From contig JAUIJB010000041.1 in assembly GCA_030430455.1 (NCBI GenBank), positions 1 to 35,472 on the forward strand: 35,472 nt of DNA, written 5' to 3'. Below, in pieces: positions 21,860 through 30,794 of this stretch (the first letter of the stretch is position 1; every line of letters begins with the position of its first letter). The position numbers and the translations under genes were made by a program. This stretch comes from Verrucomicrobiia bacterium (lineage in GTDB: Bacteria > Verrucomicrobiota > Verrucomicrobiia > Verrucomicrobiales > Akkermansiaceae). The notes under the pieces were generated by a model. That model saw only the letters and a program-made list of their open reading frames with translations, was not told the DNA's origin and ran no database searches.

Positions 21860-24832
21860 ATGGCCCTCTCTCGCCCTCGATTCGACCGCATCGAGCCCCG
21901 CCTCGTCCTCACCGCCCTCTGCTGCGCCCTGTTTGCCTTGCCGGCCGGCGGCGCGATCTTCCATGTCGACGGAGCCGCCGCTCCCGGAGGCAACGGCCTG
22001 AGCTGGGGAACCGCCTACCGCCACCTTCAGGACGCGCTCAACGACCCGGCGCTCACGAGCGGGGATGAAATCTGGGTCGCCCGGGGATTCTACCTGCCCG
22101 ACCTGGGCACCGGCCAGACCGACAACGACCGCAGTTCGACCTTCGCGCTGCCGTCGAAGGTCGCGATCTACGGGGGCTTCGCCAGCGGTGACACCTTCGG
22201 GCAACGCGACCCGGAGACCAAGGTCACGGTTCTCTACGGGGACCTCGATCTCGATGGGACCCCGTCGGGAAACGCCCATCATGTGCTCTCGGCGAACGGC
22301 TCCCAGGGGGCGCTCGTCGCGGGAGTCACGATCTCCAAAGGCAACGCGGATGGCGCGGGCGTGGACTCACTCGGGGGTGGGGTCTACTGCCTCGGGGCCA
22401 GCGACCTCACCTTCGAGGACTGCCGCTTTGAGGAGAACCAGGCCGATCTCGGAGGTGGCTTCTACAACGGGGCGGGCACTCCGGAGTTCATCCGCTGCCA
22501 CTTCACCGGCAACCTCGCCGCGACCCGCGGCGGGGCGGTGGCCAACCTTGACAAGCCCGCCGCCTTCGCCAACTGCCGGTTCTCCGACAACTCGGGCGGT
22601 GATGACGCCGGGGCCGTCTTCAACCGGGACTCGGAGTCCTCCTTCGCCAACTGCGCCTTCTCGGGCAATGCGGCGCTGCTCGACGACGGTGGCGCGATCC
22701 TCAACACCCGCTCGCCGATCACCCTGGTCAACTGCAGCTTCCAGGGAAATGCCGCCGGAACCCGGGGAGGCGCCAACCCGGATGGCGGTGCGATCTTCAA
22801 CTGGGACAACTCCCACGCCGTGCTGGTCAACTGCCTGATCTGGAACAACGCCGAGGGCGGCAGCACTTCCACCACCAGCGCCTCGGTTTCCAATGCCGGC
22901 GGGTCTAGCCCGAACTACGAGCGCTGCCTGGTCGAGAACCTCAATCCCAGCGGAAGCAACCTCGACGGCACGCTCGCCGGCAACGACCCGCTGTTCCTGC
23001 TGCCGACCGACCCGCTGGCAGCCCCCGAGCCACACGGACGCCTCCAACTCGCACCCGGGTCGCCCGCGATCGACGTCGGCACCGGCGCCGGGGTCGCCAC
23101 GCCCGAGCTCGGCGGCCATCCACGCTCGGTCGGCGCGGGGGTCGACCTCGGGGCCCATGAGCACCAGGGGATCCTCCACGTCGATGACAACGCGCCGGGG
23201 AGCGGCGACGGATCCTCGTGGACCAACGCCTTCAACACGCTCCAGGAGGCCCTCGCCGCCGCCCCCGGGACCGGCAAGATCATCCTCGTCGCTGCCGGCA
23301 TCTACTTCCCCGACCTTGACGGCACCGGCGACAGCAACGTCCCCGGCGACACCTTCGACATCGGTGGCTCGCTGCTGGTCGTCGGCAGCTACCCCAACGG
23401 TGGCGGATCGTACGCGAGCCGCGACCCGATCGTGCATGCCTCGATCCTCTCGGGCGACATCGACCAGGACGCCACCGGCAGCGGCAACTCCCGGCACGTC
23501 CTGCGCGCGGACGGCACCACGGCGGTGTCGTTTCTCGACGGCTTCACGGTGACCGGTGGAAATGCCTCCGGGCCCGCGGGGACGAGCTCGCGGGGGGGCG
23601 GGATGCTCTGCACGGGTGGCGCCTCGCCGACCCTCGCCAACTGCCGCTTCCTTGCCAACGACGCGACGACCAGCGGTGCCGCGGTCCACAACACCGCCTC
23701 CACCCCGTGCTTCGTCAACTGCGGGTTCGAGCGGAACAGCTCGGGCGAACGCGGCGGTGCCGTCCTCAACGACGAGAGTCCCGCCCGCTTCATGGGCTGC
23801 CTCTTCCGCTCGAATGAATCGGGCACCTGGGGCGGCGCCCTGCGCAACGACCGGTGCTCGCCGGAGTTCACCAACTGCCGGTTCCAGGGCAACTCGACCG
23901 GCACCTACGGCGGCGCGGTTTTCAACGCCCTCACCGGGGCCCGGCCGACCTTCTTCAACTGCACCTTCCAGGGCAACTCGGCAGGCGCCTACGGCGGCGC
24001 CCTGTGCAACGCGGACGGCCCGCTCCCGACCCTGGTGAATTGTTCGCTGCAGGGCAACTCGGCGGGCACCGAGGGCGGCGCGATCAGCGACCTCAACGCC
24101 GCCTTCCTCCTCGACAACAGTGTGATCTGGAACAACGCCGCCGCCGGCAACACCACGACCACCAGCGCCTCCATCAGCAGCACCGGTGCCGCCCCGAGCT
24201 ACGACTCCAGCCTGATCGAGAACCTCAACCCCGGCGGCTCCAATCTGGACGGCAATGACCCCGGCATCCACCCGATGTTCCTCACCGCGACCCATCCGCT
24301 GGCCGCCCCGCAATCTCATGGCGACCTGCGCGTCGCCCCCGGATCGAGCCTCGTCGACGCCGGCATCTCCTCGTTCAACGACCTCCCCGGGGACCTCGCC
24401 GGCAACCCCCGCATCCAGGGCGCCAGCATCGACATCGGCGCCTTCGAGGGGACCGTCGACCCCGCCACCCTTTGGATGACCGACAGCGATGGCGACGGCC
24501 TGCCTTGGGGCGTCGAGCATGCACTGGGCAGCGACCCCGAGTCGCCCGGCCCATCCACCTTCCTCGGCCCCGCCTTCAACCTCGCCGGCCTCCCGAACCT
24601 GCTCATCCCGAAAAATCCTGCAGCTCTCCCGGGCACCGAGTGGGTGCTGACCCGTTCCACCGACCTCACCGGCTTCGACGAAGAGCTCTGGCGCTTCGAC
24701 GGAACCACCAACACCACCGCGCCGGACGTCAGCGTCATCTTCCTCGCGTCCGGCAGCCACGTGGTCACCGATGAGGACCCGCCGGTCACCGCCGGCTACT
24801 ATCGCTTCGAAGCGGAGTACCGCGCGCCCTAG
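21860..24832 (+). CDS. Secreted two-module right-handed beta-helix protein (990 aa)
   Basis: ATG 21860 begins MALSRPRFDRIEPRLVLTAL and a signal peptide ending near A-G-G-A at ~33. Frame continuing to 21416 only translates the tandem repeats. Two homologous modules follow (~35-435 and ~436-870). Each starts with FHVDGAA/LHVDDNA, SWGTAYRHLQDAL, and IWVARGFYLPDL/IILVAAGIYFPDL, runs through many beta-helix turns of the FxNCxFxxNxA type (DCRFEENQADLGGGFYN), and closes with a choice-of-anchor-Q-like end (APGSPAIDVGTG, VDLGAHE). A calcium-loop segment DSDGDGLPWGVEHALGSDP lies at ~875, and the end is YYRFEAEYRAP. It resembles polymorphic outer membrane proteins and pectate-lyase-like folds. Adhesion or glycan processing at the surface is inferred; no catalytic site is evident. 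Confidence 0.88.
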   Translation: MALSRPRFDRIEPRLVLTALCCALFALPAGGAIFHVDGAAAPGGNGLSWGTAYRHLQDALNDPALTSGDEIWVARGFYLPDLGTGQTDNDRSSTFALPSKVAIYGGFASGDTFGQRDPETKVTVLYGDLDLDGTPSGNAHHVLSANGSQGALVAGVTISKGNADGAGVDSLGGGVYCLGASDLTFEDCRFEENQADLGGGFYNGAGTPEFIRCHFTGNLAATRGGAVANLDKPAAFANCRFSDNSGGDDAGAVFNRDSESSFANCAFSGNAALLDDGGAILNTRSPITLVNCSFQGNAAGTRGGANPDGGAIFNWDNSHAVLVNCLIWNNAEGGSTSTTSASVSNAGGSSPNYERCLVENLNPSGSNLDGTLAGNDPLFLLPTDPLAAPEPHGRLQLAPGSPAIDVGTGAGVATPELGGHPRSVGAGVDLGAHEHQGILHVDDNAPGSGDGSSWTNAFNTLQEALAAAPGTGKIILVAAGIYFPDLDGTGDSNVPGDTFDIGGSLLVVGSYPNGGGSYASRDPIVHASILSGDIDQDATGSGNSRHVLRADGTTAVSFLDGFTVTGGNASGPAGTSSRGGGMLCTGGASPTLANCRFLANDATTSGAAVHNTASTPCFVNCGFERNSSGERGGAVLNDESPARFMGCLFRSNESGTWGGALRNDRCSPEFTNCRFQGNSTGTYGGAVFNALTGARPTFFNCTFQGNSAGAYGGALCNADGPLPTLVNCSLQGNSAGTEGGAISDLNAAFLLDNSVIWNNAAAGNTTTTSASISSTGAAPSYDSSLIENLNPGGSNLDGNDPGIHPMFLTATHPLAAPQSHGDLRVAPGSSLVDAGISSFNDLPGDLAGNPRIQGASIDIGAFEGTVDPATLWMTDSDGDGLPWGVEHALGSDPESPGPSTFLGPAFNLAGLPNLLIPKNPAALPGTEWVLTRSTDLTGFDEELWRFDGTTNTTAPDVSVIFLASGSHVVTDEDPPVTAGYYRFEAEYRAP

Positions 24833-24894
24833 CACCAGCGCAGGCAATCCAGCGTGACAGTCCGCGACGCCCGGGACACATCCTTGATGACCCC

Positions 24895-26745
24895 ATGCCC
24901 ACCCTCGCCATCGCCCTCGGCGCCCTGGTCCTCTACCTGGTCGCCTACCACACCTACGGCCGCTGGCTTGCGCGGCGGATCTTCCAGCTCGACCCCGACC
25001 GCGTGCCGCCGTCGGTCGAGCTCGAGGACGGCAACGACTACGTGCCGACCTCGCGGGGTGTCGTGTTCGGCCACCACTTCACCTCGATCGCCGGCACCGG
25101 CCCGATCGTCGGCCCGGCGCTCGCCGTGATCTGGGGCTGGGTCCCCGCCCTGCTGTGGGTGCTGTTCGGCTCGATCCTGATCGGCGCGGTGCACGACTTC
25201 GGCTCGCTGGTGGTGTCGATGCGCAACCGCGGCCAGACCGTCGGCGACATCTCCGGCCGCATGCTCGCGCCGCGCGCGCGCATCCTGTTCCTGTCGATCC
25301 TGTTCCTCGCCCTGACCATCGTGCTGGCGATCTTCGGCCTGGTCATCGCCAACGTCTTCAAGTTCTACCCGGCCTCGATCTTCCCCTGCCTGGTGCAGAT
25401 CCCGATCGCCGTGCTCATCGGCCTGTGGCTCCACCGCAGGGGACTCAGCCTGACCCTGCCCTCGCTGCTCGCGCTCGGCGTGATGTACCTCAGCGTCGCG
25501 CTGGGCGACTGGGGCCCGCTGCATGCCTTCAACGAGGCGCTCGCCAACTGGCCGGTGGTCACCTGGTGCGCCGTCCTGCTGGTCTACTCCTACGTCGCCT
25601 CGGTGCTGCCGGTCTGGGTCCTGCTGCAGCCGCGCGACTACATCAACTCGCTGCAGCTGCTGTCCGCGCTCGGCCTGGTCGTCGTCGGCCTGGTCGTCGC
25701 CGCCTTGTTCGGCTTCGGGCCGGAAAGGCAGGCCCTCGAGATCGCCGCCGAGCCGGTCCGGATCGGCGACACCGCCCCGCCCGGCGCGCCCGTCCTGTTT
25801 CCCTTCCTCTTTGTCACCATCGCCTGCGGCGCGATCTCCGGCTTCCACTGCCTGGTCTCGTCGGGCACCTCGTCGAAGCAGCTCAAGTCGGAGGCCGACG
25901 CGCAGTTCGTCGGCTTCGGCTCGATGCTCACCGAGGGCTTCCTCGCCGTGCTCGTCATCCTCGCCTGCGTCGCCGGGCTCGGGCTGGGGATCCCGGAGGT
26001 GGTCGACGGTGAGAAAACCGGCGCCACCCTGACCGGGGCCGAGGCCTACCACGCGCGCTACGCCAGCTGGCAGAGCGCCGGCGGCCTGGCCGCCAAGGTC
26101 GGCGCCTTCGTCGATGGCGCGGGCAACTTCATCCAGGCACTCGGCCTGCCCGGCAAGTTCGCCGTCGCATTGATGGGCGTCTTCGTCGCCTCCTTCGCCG
26201 CCACCACACTCGACAGCGCCTGCCGCCTGCAGCGCTACGTCACCCAGGAGCTGGCCGCGGCGGTCGGCATCCGGCCGCTGACCAACAAGCACGCGGCGAC
26301 GATCGTCGCGATCGTCGTCGCCGGCGTGGTCGCGGCGATTCCCGGAGGCCCCGGAATGAAGCCCGGCACCGGTGGCCTGCTGCTGTGGCCGCTGTTCGGC
26401 GCCACCAACCAGCTGCTCGGCGGGCTAGCCTTCCTGGTCATCCTGTTCTGGATGTGGCGTCGGGGCCTGCCGTTGTGGTTTGTCGCCCTGCCCGCCGCCT
26501 TCATGCTGGTGCTGCCGGCCACGGCCATGCTGATCCAGCTGTTCCACGGACCGGGCGCCTGGCTCACCGGCGAGCACCCGAGCTACCTCCTCGGCGCCTT
26601 CGGCATCGCCACCCTGGCGCTGGAGGCATGGATCCTGCTGGAAGCCTTCAAGGCCTGGCCCAGGGCCAAGGGCGTGCTCGAGCCGGTGGCGCTGGAATCC
26701 CCCTGCCGTGCCGACCGATCCGCCCCCGGAGGCCCGGCTTGCTGA
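24895..26745 (+). CDS. cstA: Carbon starvation protein CstA family transporter (616 aa)
   Basis: CstA-family proteins import peptides or pyruvate during nutrient limitation. The N-terminus MPTLAIALGALVLYLVAYHTYG and the hallmark stretches NDYVPTSRGVVFGHHF and IAGTGPIVGPALAVIWGW (residues ~45-82) are characteristic. About 14-16 transmembrane segments are visible, and FHCLVSSGTSSKQL (~320-333) and FAATTLDSACRLQRY (~430-444) are conserved CstA regions. At 616 residues it is shorter than the E. coli protein (about 700) but within the range of other bacterial members. The end overlaps the start of the glutamine amidotransferase gene by 38 bases, so the two may be cotranscribed. No Shine-Dalgarno site is visible at ATG 24895. 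Confidence 0.95.
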   Translation: MPTLAIALGALVLYLVAYHTYGRWLARRIFQLDPDRVPPSVELEDGNDYVPTSRGVVFGHHFTSIAGTGPIVGPALAVIWGWVPALLWVLFGSILIGAVHDFGSLVVSMRNRGQTVGDISGRMLAPRARILFLSILFLALTIVLAIFGLVIANVFKFYPASIFPCLVQIPIAVLIGLWLHRRGLSLTLPSLLALGVMYLSVALGDWGPLHAFNEALANWPVVTWCAVLLVYSYVASVLPVWVLLQPRDYINSLQLLSALGLVVVGLVVAALFGFGPERQALEIAAEPVRIGDTAPPGAPVLFPFLFVTIACGAISGFHCLVSSGTSSKQLKSEADAQFVGFGSMLTEGFLAVLVILACVAGLGLGIPEVVDGEKTGATLTGAEAYHARYASWQSAGGLAAKVGAFVDGAGNFIQALGLPGKFAVALMGVFVASFAATTLDSACRLQRYVTQELAAAVGIRPLTNKHAATIVAIVVAGVVAAIPGGPGMKPGTGGLLLWPLFGATNQLLGGLAFLVILFWMWRRGLPLWFVALPAAFMLVLPATAMLIQLFHGPGAWLTGEHPSYLLGAFGIATLALEAWILLEAFKAWPRAKGVLEPVALESPCRADRSAPGGPAC

Positions 26746-27454
26746 GACCACCAACCCACCGCTCTCCCACCCCTTGCACGTCCACCTGCTCCAACACGTC
26801 CCCTACGAGGGGCTGGCCGCGATCGAGCCCTGGCTGGTCGATCGCGGCGCCACGATCACCCACACGCCGTTCTTTGAGACCGACTCCCTGCCCGACCTGA
26901 GCGAGCCCGACTTCCTCATCGTGATGGGTGGCCCGATGGGCGTCGGCGACGAAGACGAGCACCCGTGGCTGGCGGAGGAAAAGCGCTACATTCGCGACTT
27001 CATCTCCACCGGCCGCCCGGTGCTCGGGATCTGCCTCGGTGCCCAGCTGATCGCGGCCGCGATGGGTGCCCGGGTGACGCGGAGCCCGGAGCGCGAGGTC
27101 GGCTGGCTGCCGCTGGAGGGCCTGCCCAACCCCGGTGGATTTTCCCTGCCCGCCTTCTTCACCGCCTTCCAGTGGCACGGCGACACCTTCGAGCTGCCGG
27201 AGGGCGCCGTGCAGCTGGCCTCAAGCGCGGCCTGCGAGAACCAGGCCTTCCAGCTCGGCGAGCGCGTGATCGGCCTGCAGTTCCACCTCGAGACCACCCT
27301 CGAGTCGGCCCGCGAGCTGGTCGAGAACTGCGGTCGCGAGGTCGTGCCCGGCTCGTGGGTCCAAGGCACCGCGCAGATCCTCGATCCCCCGGCCGGCGCG
27401 CTGCAGGCCTGCCATCGGCGCCTTTCCGAACTGCTGGGATTCCTGACCCGCTGA
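26708..27454 (+). CDS. Class I glutamine amidotransferase-like protein (248 aa)
   Basis: These enzymes hydrolyse glutamine or related gamma-glutamyl compounds with a Cys-His-Glu triad. Here Cys109 is in VLGICLGAQ, and His193 and Glu195 are in QFHLE, all with proper context (FLIVMGGPMGVGDEDEHPW at ~70-87; FQWHGDTF at ~154-161). It resembles the stand-alone GMP-synthase-like or PuuD-like group, in which the true substrate is often unknown. GTG 26708 lies inside the cstA end; a TTG at 26774 just before HVHLLQH is an alternative that would remove the 38-base overlap and an unconserved proline-rich head. Its link to CstA could be nitrogen or amino-acid supply, which is inference. Confidence 0.88.
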   Translation: MPTDPPPEARLAETTNPPLSHPLHVHLLQHVPYEGLAAIEPWLVDRGATITHTPFFETDSLPDLSEPDFLIVMGGPMGVGDEDEHPWLAEEKRYIRDFISTGRPVLGICLGAQLIAAAMGARVTRSPEREVGWLPLEGLPNPGGFSLPAFFTAFQWHGDTFELPEGAVQLASSAACENQAFQLGERVIGLQFHLETTLESARELVENCGREVVPGSWVQGTAQILDPPAGALQACHRRLSELLGFLTR

Positions 27455-27470
27455 GTGGGCGGGATGGACC

Positions 27471-27517
27471 GGAGCGGGACGCTCCAGCCACGTTTCTCGA
27501 TCCGCGGCGATCCGCGG
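27471..27517. repeat. Short hairpin and 10-bp direct repeat after the amidotransferase gene
   Basis: GGAGCG-GGA-CGCTCC (27471-27485) is a perfect 6-bp hairpin 17 bases after the stop and may act as a weak terminator. CGATCCGCGG occurs twice head to tail at 27498-27507 and 27508-27517. Confidence 0.4.
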
Positions 27518-27537
27518 TCCCCTTATACGAGTTCTGA

Positions 27538-27672
27538 GAATCCATCCGACCCTGTGAGGCTCCCCGGAAGGGAGGCCGCAGATTGCGCAGATTGGCGCGG
27601 ATGGATTCTGAATTCTGCGTCAATCTGCGAACCGGAGCGCAGCGGAGATGGCCCTTAGGCAAATCTGCGGCC
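27538..27672. repeat. Nested CGCAGATT inverted-repeat element
   Basis: Three exact inverted pairs interlock: GAATCCATCCG (27538-27548) with CGGATGGATTC (27598-27608); GGCCGCAGATT (27574-27584) with AATCTGCGGCC (27662-27672); and CGCAGATTG (27586-27594) with CAATCTGCG (27621-27629). The CGCAGATT/AATCTGCG theme is one I have seen repeatedly in intergenic DNA of several bacterial phyla. There is no coding frame. It fills much of the 262-bp gap between convergent genes. Confidence 0.75.
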
Positions 27673-27716
27673 ATCTCACCCGACCAGGAGAGTCAGGTTG
27701 CTTCACTGACACGGTA

Positions 27717-29957
27717 TTATTCCCCCAGCTCCTTCAGCAGCTCCATGAATTCGGCGCGCTGTTCCTGCGGGTCGTCGGCAAGCGACGGGCGGGCGAGCTC
27801 GCGGACCTGTTCCCAGGAGACCTCCCCGACCTCCTCGCGGCCGCGCAGCTTCATCCCGAACAGGGCCACCGCGGAGGCCAGGCGGAAGTCCTTGTCGACC
27901 TCCCCGACAGCAAGCGGCTCGCCCTGGACCGGGGTCTCGATCAGGCGGCTCTTGTCGCCCTCGGGGTGCTTGTAGCGCAGCTTCAGGGTGAACCAGTCGT
28001 CGCTCGGCACCAGCTTGCGGCCATCAGCCGGCTGCTGGTAGCGCAGCGCGTCGACCGTTCCCGCCACGGGCGACTCCACCCCCGCCGGCACGATCTCATA
28101 GAAGGCGGTCACGGTGTGGCCGGCGCCGATGTCGCCGGCATCGACCTTGTCGTCGTTGAAGTCGCGGTCGCGCAGGACGCGGTTGGCGTAGCCGATCAGG
28201 CGGTAGTCCCCGACCTTGCCCGGGTTGAACTCGACCTGGATCTTCATGTCCTTGGCGATGGTCACCAGCGTGCCGCTCAGTTGGTCGAGAAACACCCGGC
28301 GCGCCTCGCGGTCGCCGTCGATGTAGAAGTAGTTGCCGTTGCCGTCGTTGGTGATGGCCTCGAGCATCGCGTCGTTGAGGTTGCCCCGGCCGAATCCGAC
28401 CACGCTCAGGCTGACCCCCTCGGCGGCCTGCTGCTTGACCAGCTTGACCAGCTCGCCCTGGCTGGTGGTGCCGACGTTGAAGTCGCCGTCGGTGGCGAGG
28501 ATCACGCGGTTGACGCCGCCGTCGACGAGGTTCTCGCGCGCCATCCGGTAGGCTCGCGCCAGGCCGGCGCCGCCGTTGGTCGAGCCGCCCGCCTCGAGCT
28601 TCGCCAGCGCCGACATCGCCTCGTCGCGGCCGGCGTCATCGAGCCGGGTCGGCGGCAGCACCACGCCTTCGCTCCCGGCGTAGACCACGATCCCGACCCG
28701 GTCGCGCTCGTCGAGCTCGCCGACCAGGGTCTTCATCGAGCGCTTCAGCAGCGGCAGCTTGTCGGCCGCCTGCATCGAGCCGGAGACATCGACCAGGAAC
28801 ACCAGGTTCGAGACGGGGCGGGCGTTCTTCCCGATCTCCTTGCCCTTGATCGCCACCCGCGCCAGCAGGTGATCGTCGCGCCACGGGCACTCGGCCAGCT
28901 GGGCCCGCACGGCGAAGGCGTTGTCGCCCTCCGGCGCCGGGTAGCGGTAGTCGAAGTAGTTGATGCACTCCTCGATGCGCACCGCATCGGCCGGAACCCG
29001 GCGGCCCTCGCGGATCATCCGCCGCAGGTTGGTGTAGGAGGCGGTGTCGACGTCGACCGAGAAGGTCGACAGCGGGTGCTCGACCGGCGTCTTCCAGGGC
29101 TGATCGACGAGGTCGCCGTAGCGGTCCTGACCCGAGCCGCCGCCGGAACCCAATCCCCGCCGCTTCGCATCCAGCTCCTGCCAACGCCGGTAAAGCTCCG
29201 GCTTTTTCGAGTCGCTGATCGAGGGGGCCTCGAGCTGCCGTCTCAGGTCCTGCATTTCCCGGTCGAGGGCTGAATTCGACTCCCGGATCTGGAGGCGAGA
29301 ATCCCGTCCCTCCTCGGTGGCACCGGACGCCCTGCCCGCGACATCAAACTCCGCAGCCGCCTCGGGCAGGCGCCCCACCACTCGAGGTCTCGGCGCGGAG
29401 CGACCCATCGCCGGATCACTTGGCTGATTCGACCTGAAATCACGTTCTGCCGGCGCCGCCCCGGCAGCATCCATCGCGGCAAAGGCATCCACCTTCACCT
29501 CCGCTGCCTCGTCCGCATCCGCGAAGCGATCCTCCCCGGCCGCCTTGGCCCGCGCGACGGGGGCCGGCGGGGCTTCCTCGATGGCCTCGGCCAGCTGGGC
29601 GGCGGCTGCCTGCTCCGGAGCTGCGGGTGCTTCCGGGGTTGCCTGCGGGGCGATGACCTCCTCGCGCAGGACGCTCGGGTCGCCGACGGCCGAGTCACCG
29701 GGCGCTTGACCGTGGATCGCCAGCTCGGGCGCGATCTCCGGCCGGTTGGCGAAATAGAGGCCCACCCCGAGCGCCACCAGCGCGGCGGCGGACAGGGGCA
29801 GGGCCCGCCGCCAGGCGGAGGCGCCGCGCCGGGCGGTTTCCTCTCCGTCGATCGCCTTCTCGATGTCCCCGAGAAGCTGCTCGTCGGCCTCGTTCGTCTT
29901 CGCCTGCCTCGCCTGCTGCTTGAGCAGGGCGTCGATCAGTTCGTCATCGTGATTCAT
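27717..29957 (-). CDS. YfbK-type von Willebrand factor A protein with membrane anchor (746 aa)
   Basis: The N-terminal cytoplasmic part (residues 1-50, MNHDDELIDALLKQQARQ) resembles short anti-sigma-type heads. A single transmembrane helix lies at ~52-70, then an Ala/Pro/Glu-rich linker to ~220, a coiled-coil-like stretch (~250-290), a von Willebrand_A N-terminal segment (FSVDVDTASYTNLRRMIREG, ~305-325), the vWA domain with MIDAS motif D390-x-S392-x-S394 (LVDVSGSM), and a DUF3520-like C-terminus. This is the YfbK architecture. The gene begins 12 bases after the ECF sigma gene on the same strand. I infer that it senses envelope conditions and holds or releases that sigma factor; direct evidence for an anti-sigma role is absent. 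Confidence 0.88.
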   Translation of the reverse strand: MNHDDELIDALLKQQARQAKTNEADEQLLGDIEKAIDGEETARRGASAWRRALPLSAAALVALGVGLYFANRPEIAPELAIHGQAPGDSAVGDPSVLREEVIAPQATPEAPAAPEQAAAAQLAEAIEEAPPAPVARAKAAGEDRFADADEAAEVKVDAFAAMDAAGAAPAERDFRSNQPSDPAMGRSAPRPRVVGRLPEAAAEFDVAGRASGATEEGRDSRLQIRESNSALDREMQDLRRQLEAPSISDSKKPELYRRWQELDAKRRGLGSGGGSGQDRYGDLVDQPWKTPVEHPLSTFSVDVDTASYTNLRRMIREGRRVPADAVRIEECINYFDYRYPAPEGDNAFAVRAQLAECPWRDDHLLARVAIKGKEIGKNARPVSNLVFLVDVSGSMQAADKLPLLKRSMKTLVGELDERDRVGIVVYAGSEGVVLPPTRLDDAGRDEAMSALAKLEAGGSTNGGAGLARAYRMARENLVDGGVNRVILATDGDFNVGTTSQGELVKLVKQQAAEGVSLSVVGFGRGNLNDAMLEAITNDGNGNYFYIDGDREARRVFLDQLSGTLVTIAKDMKIQVEFNPGKVGDYRLIGYANRVLRDRDFNDDKVDAGDIGAGHTVTAFYEIVPAGVESPVAGTVDALRYQQPADGRKLVPSDDWFTLKLRYKHPEGDKSRLIETPVQGEPLAVGEVDKDFRLASAVALFGMKLRGREEVGEVSWEQVRELARPSLADDPQEQRAEFMELLKELGE

Positions 29958-29969
29958 CGGAAATCGGGG

Positions 29970-30494
29970 TCAGGAGTTGCCGGAAAGGCAGTCGCGCAGC
30001 GCGGCGCGGGCCCGTTCGAGCCGCTTGCGCAGGGCCGCGGCGGTGGTGGAGAGGAGCTCGGCCGCCTCCTCGGAAGTCCGGCCTTCGTCGTAGGTCGCCC
30101 GCAGCGCCACGGCCATCGGCGGCGGCAGCTTGCCGCGGCACTCGGCGAGGCGGCCGAACAGGTCGCTGTCGTCCGGCGACTCGTGGAAGACCGCCTCCAT
30201 GCGCGATAGCGTTTCCTCGTCCATCGGCACTTCGCGCGAGTGGCGGCGGCAGTGCTCGCGCCACTTGTTGCGCAGGATCCCGCGCATCCACGAGCCGAAG
30301 TCGCGGCTTGGGTCGAAGCGCTCGAGGCTCTTCCAGGCGGCGACGCAGGCGTCCTGGACCAGGTCGCGGGCGGCCGGCTCGGACTTCGCGAGGGCGATGG
30401 CGTAGGCCAGCAGCCCACGGTGGTGCCCGCGGATCAGCTCGGAGAATCGGGCGCGGTCCATGTTGGGAAACTCAAGGATTGGGGCGGCTTGCAT
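29970..30494 (-). CDS. ECF-type RNA polymerase sigma factor (174 aa)
   Basis: An extracytoplasmic-function sigma factor with region 2 at ~16-80 (LIRGHHRGLLAYAIALAKS, RDLVQDACVAAWKSLERF, FGSWMRGILRNKWRE) and region 4 at ~110-170 (LPPPMAVALRATYDEGRTSEE, then ALRKRLERARAALRDCL). The pattern resembles the sigma-70 group expanded in Rhodopirellula and Verrucomicrobium. ATG 30494 has GAAGAG five bases upstream as a weak ribosome-binding site; ATG 30461 (MDRARFSEL) is a reasonable alternative. It is the first gene of a two-gene operon with the membrane vWA protein, which is the likely signal input. A candidate ECF promoter lies just upstream. Confidence 0.92.
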   Translation of the reverse strand: MQAAPILEFPNMDRARFSELIRGHHRGLLAYAIALAKSEPAARDLVQDACVAAWKSLERFDPSRDFGSWMRGILRNKWREHCRRHSREVPMDEETLSRMEAVFHESPDDSDLFGRLAECRGKLPPPMAVALRATYDEGRTSEEAAELLSTTAAALRKRLERARAALRDCLSGNS

Positions 30495-30512
30495 GGCTCT
30501 TCAGGGTGAATT

Positions 30513-30537
30513 GACCCGAGCCTGCCGGATTGTGACA
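30513..30537 (-). promoter_or_regulatory. Candidate ECF-type promoter of the sigma/vWA operon
   Basis: On the minus strand, TGTCACA (30537-30531) is followed after 15 bases by GTC (30515-30513). Some ECF sigma groups recognise TGTCACA with a GTC-type minus-10 at similar spacing. The site lies about 20-40 bases before ATG 30494, so autoregulation is possible. Short motifs like this can occur by chance. Confidence 0.33.
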
Positions 30538-30613
30538 ACTTTCTTTCTCCAACCAAGATCCCCGTGGCTGGAGCACCCTGCCGCGGGGGTCGCCCATGAA
30601 CATCCCGCCGTTC

Positions 30614-30694
30614 CCCATCGGACCGCAGGCTTCAGCCTGCAGCCGAAGCGCCCCTTCGCTCCGCAGTCTCACCTCACAGCCGACTGAAGTCGGC
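30614..30694. repeat. Double-palindrome dispersed repeat, copy 1
   Basis: The 27 bases 30614-30640 are identical to 35289-35315. Two palindromes bound the element: GCAGGCTTCAGCCTGC (30625-30640) and GCCGACTGAAGTCGGC (30679-30694), joined by CGCTCCGC and CACCTCA words that also recur in copy 2. The whole 300-bp gap between the sigma gene and the histidine kinase gene has no coding frame of note. Confidence 0.8.
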
Positions 30695-30794
30695 GCTCCG
30701 ACCTCCTCCCCAATCCTTCGTCCTCGATCCAACCGCGGTGTTCGAGGACGGGAACGATAACGAGGGACGAGTCCGGAACAGTCCGCTCAGGCAC

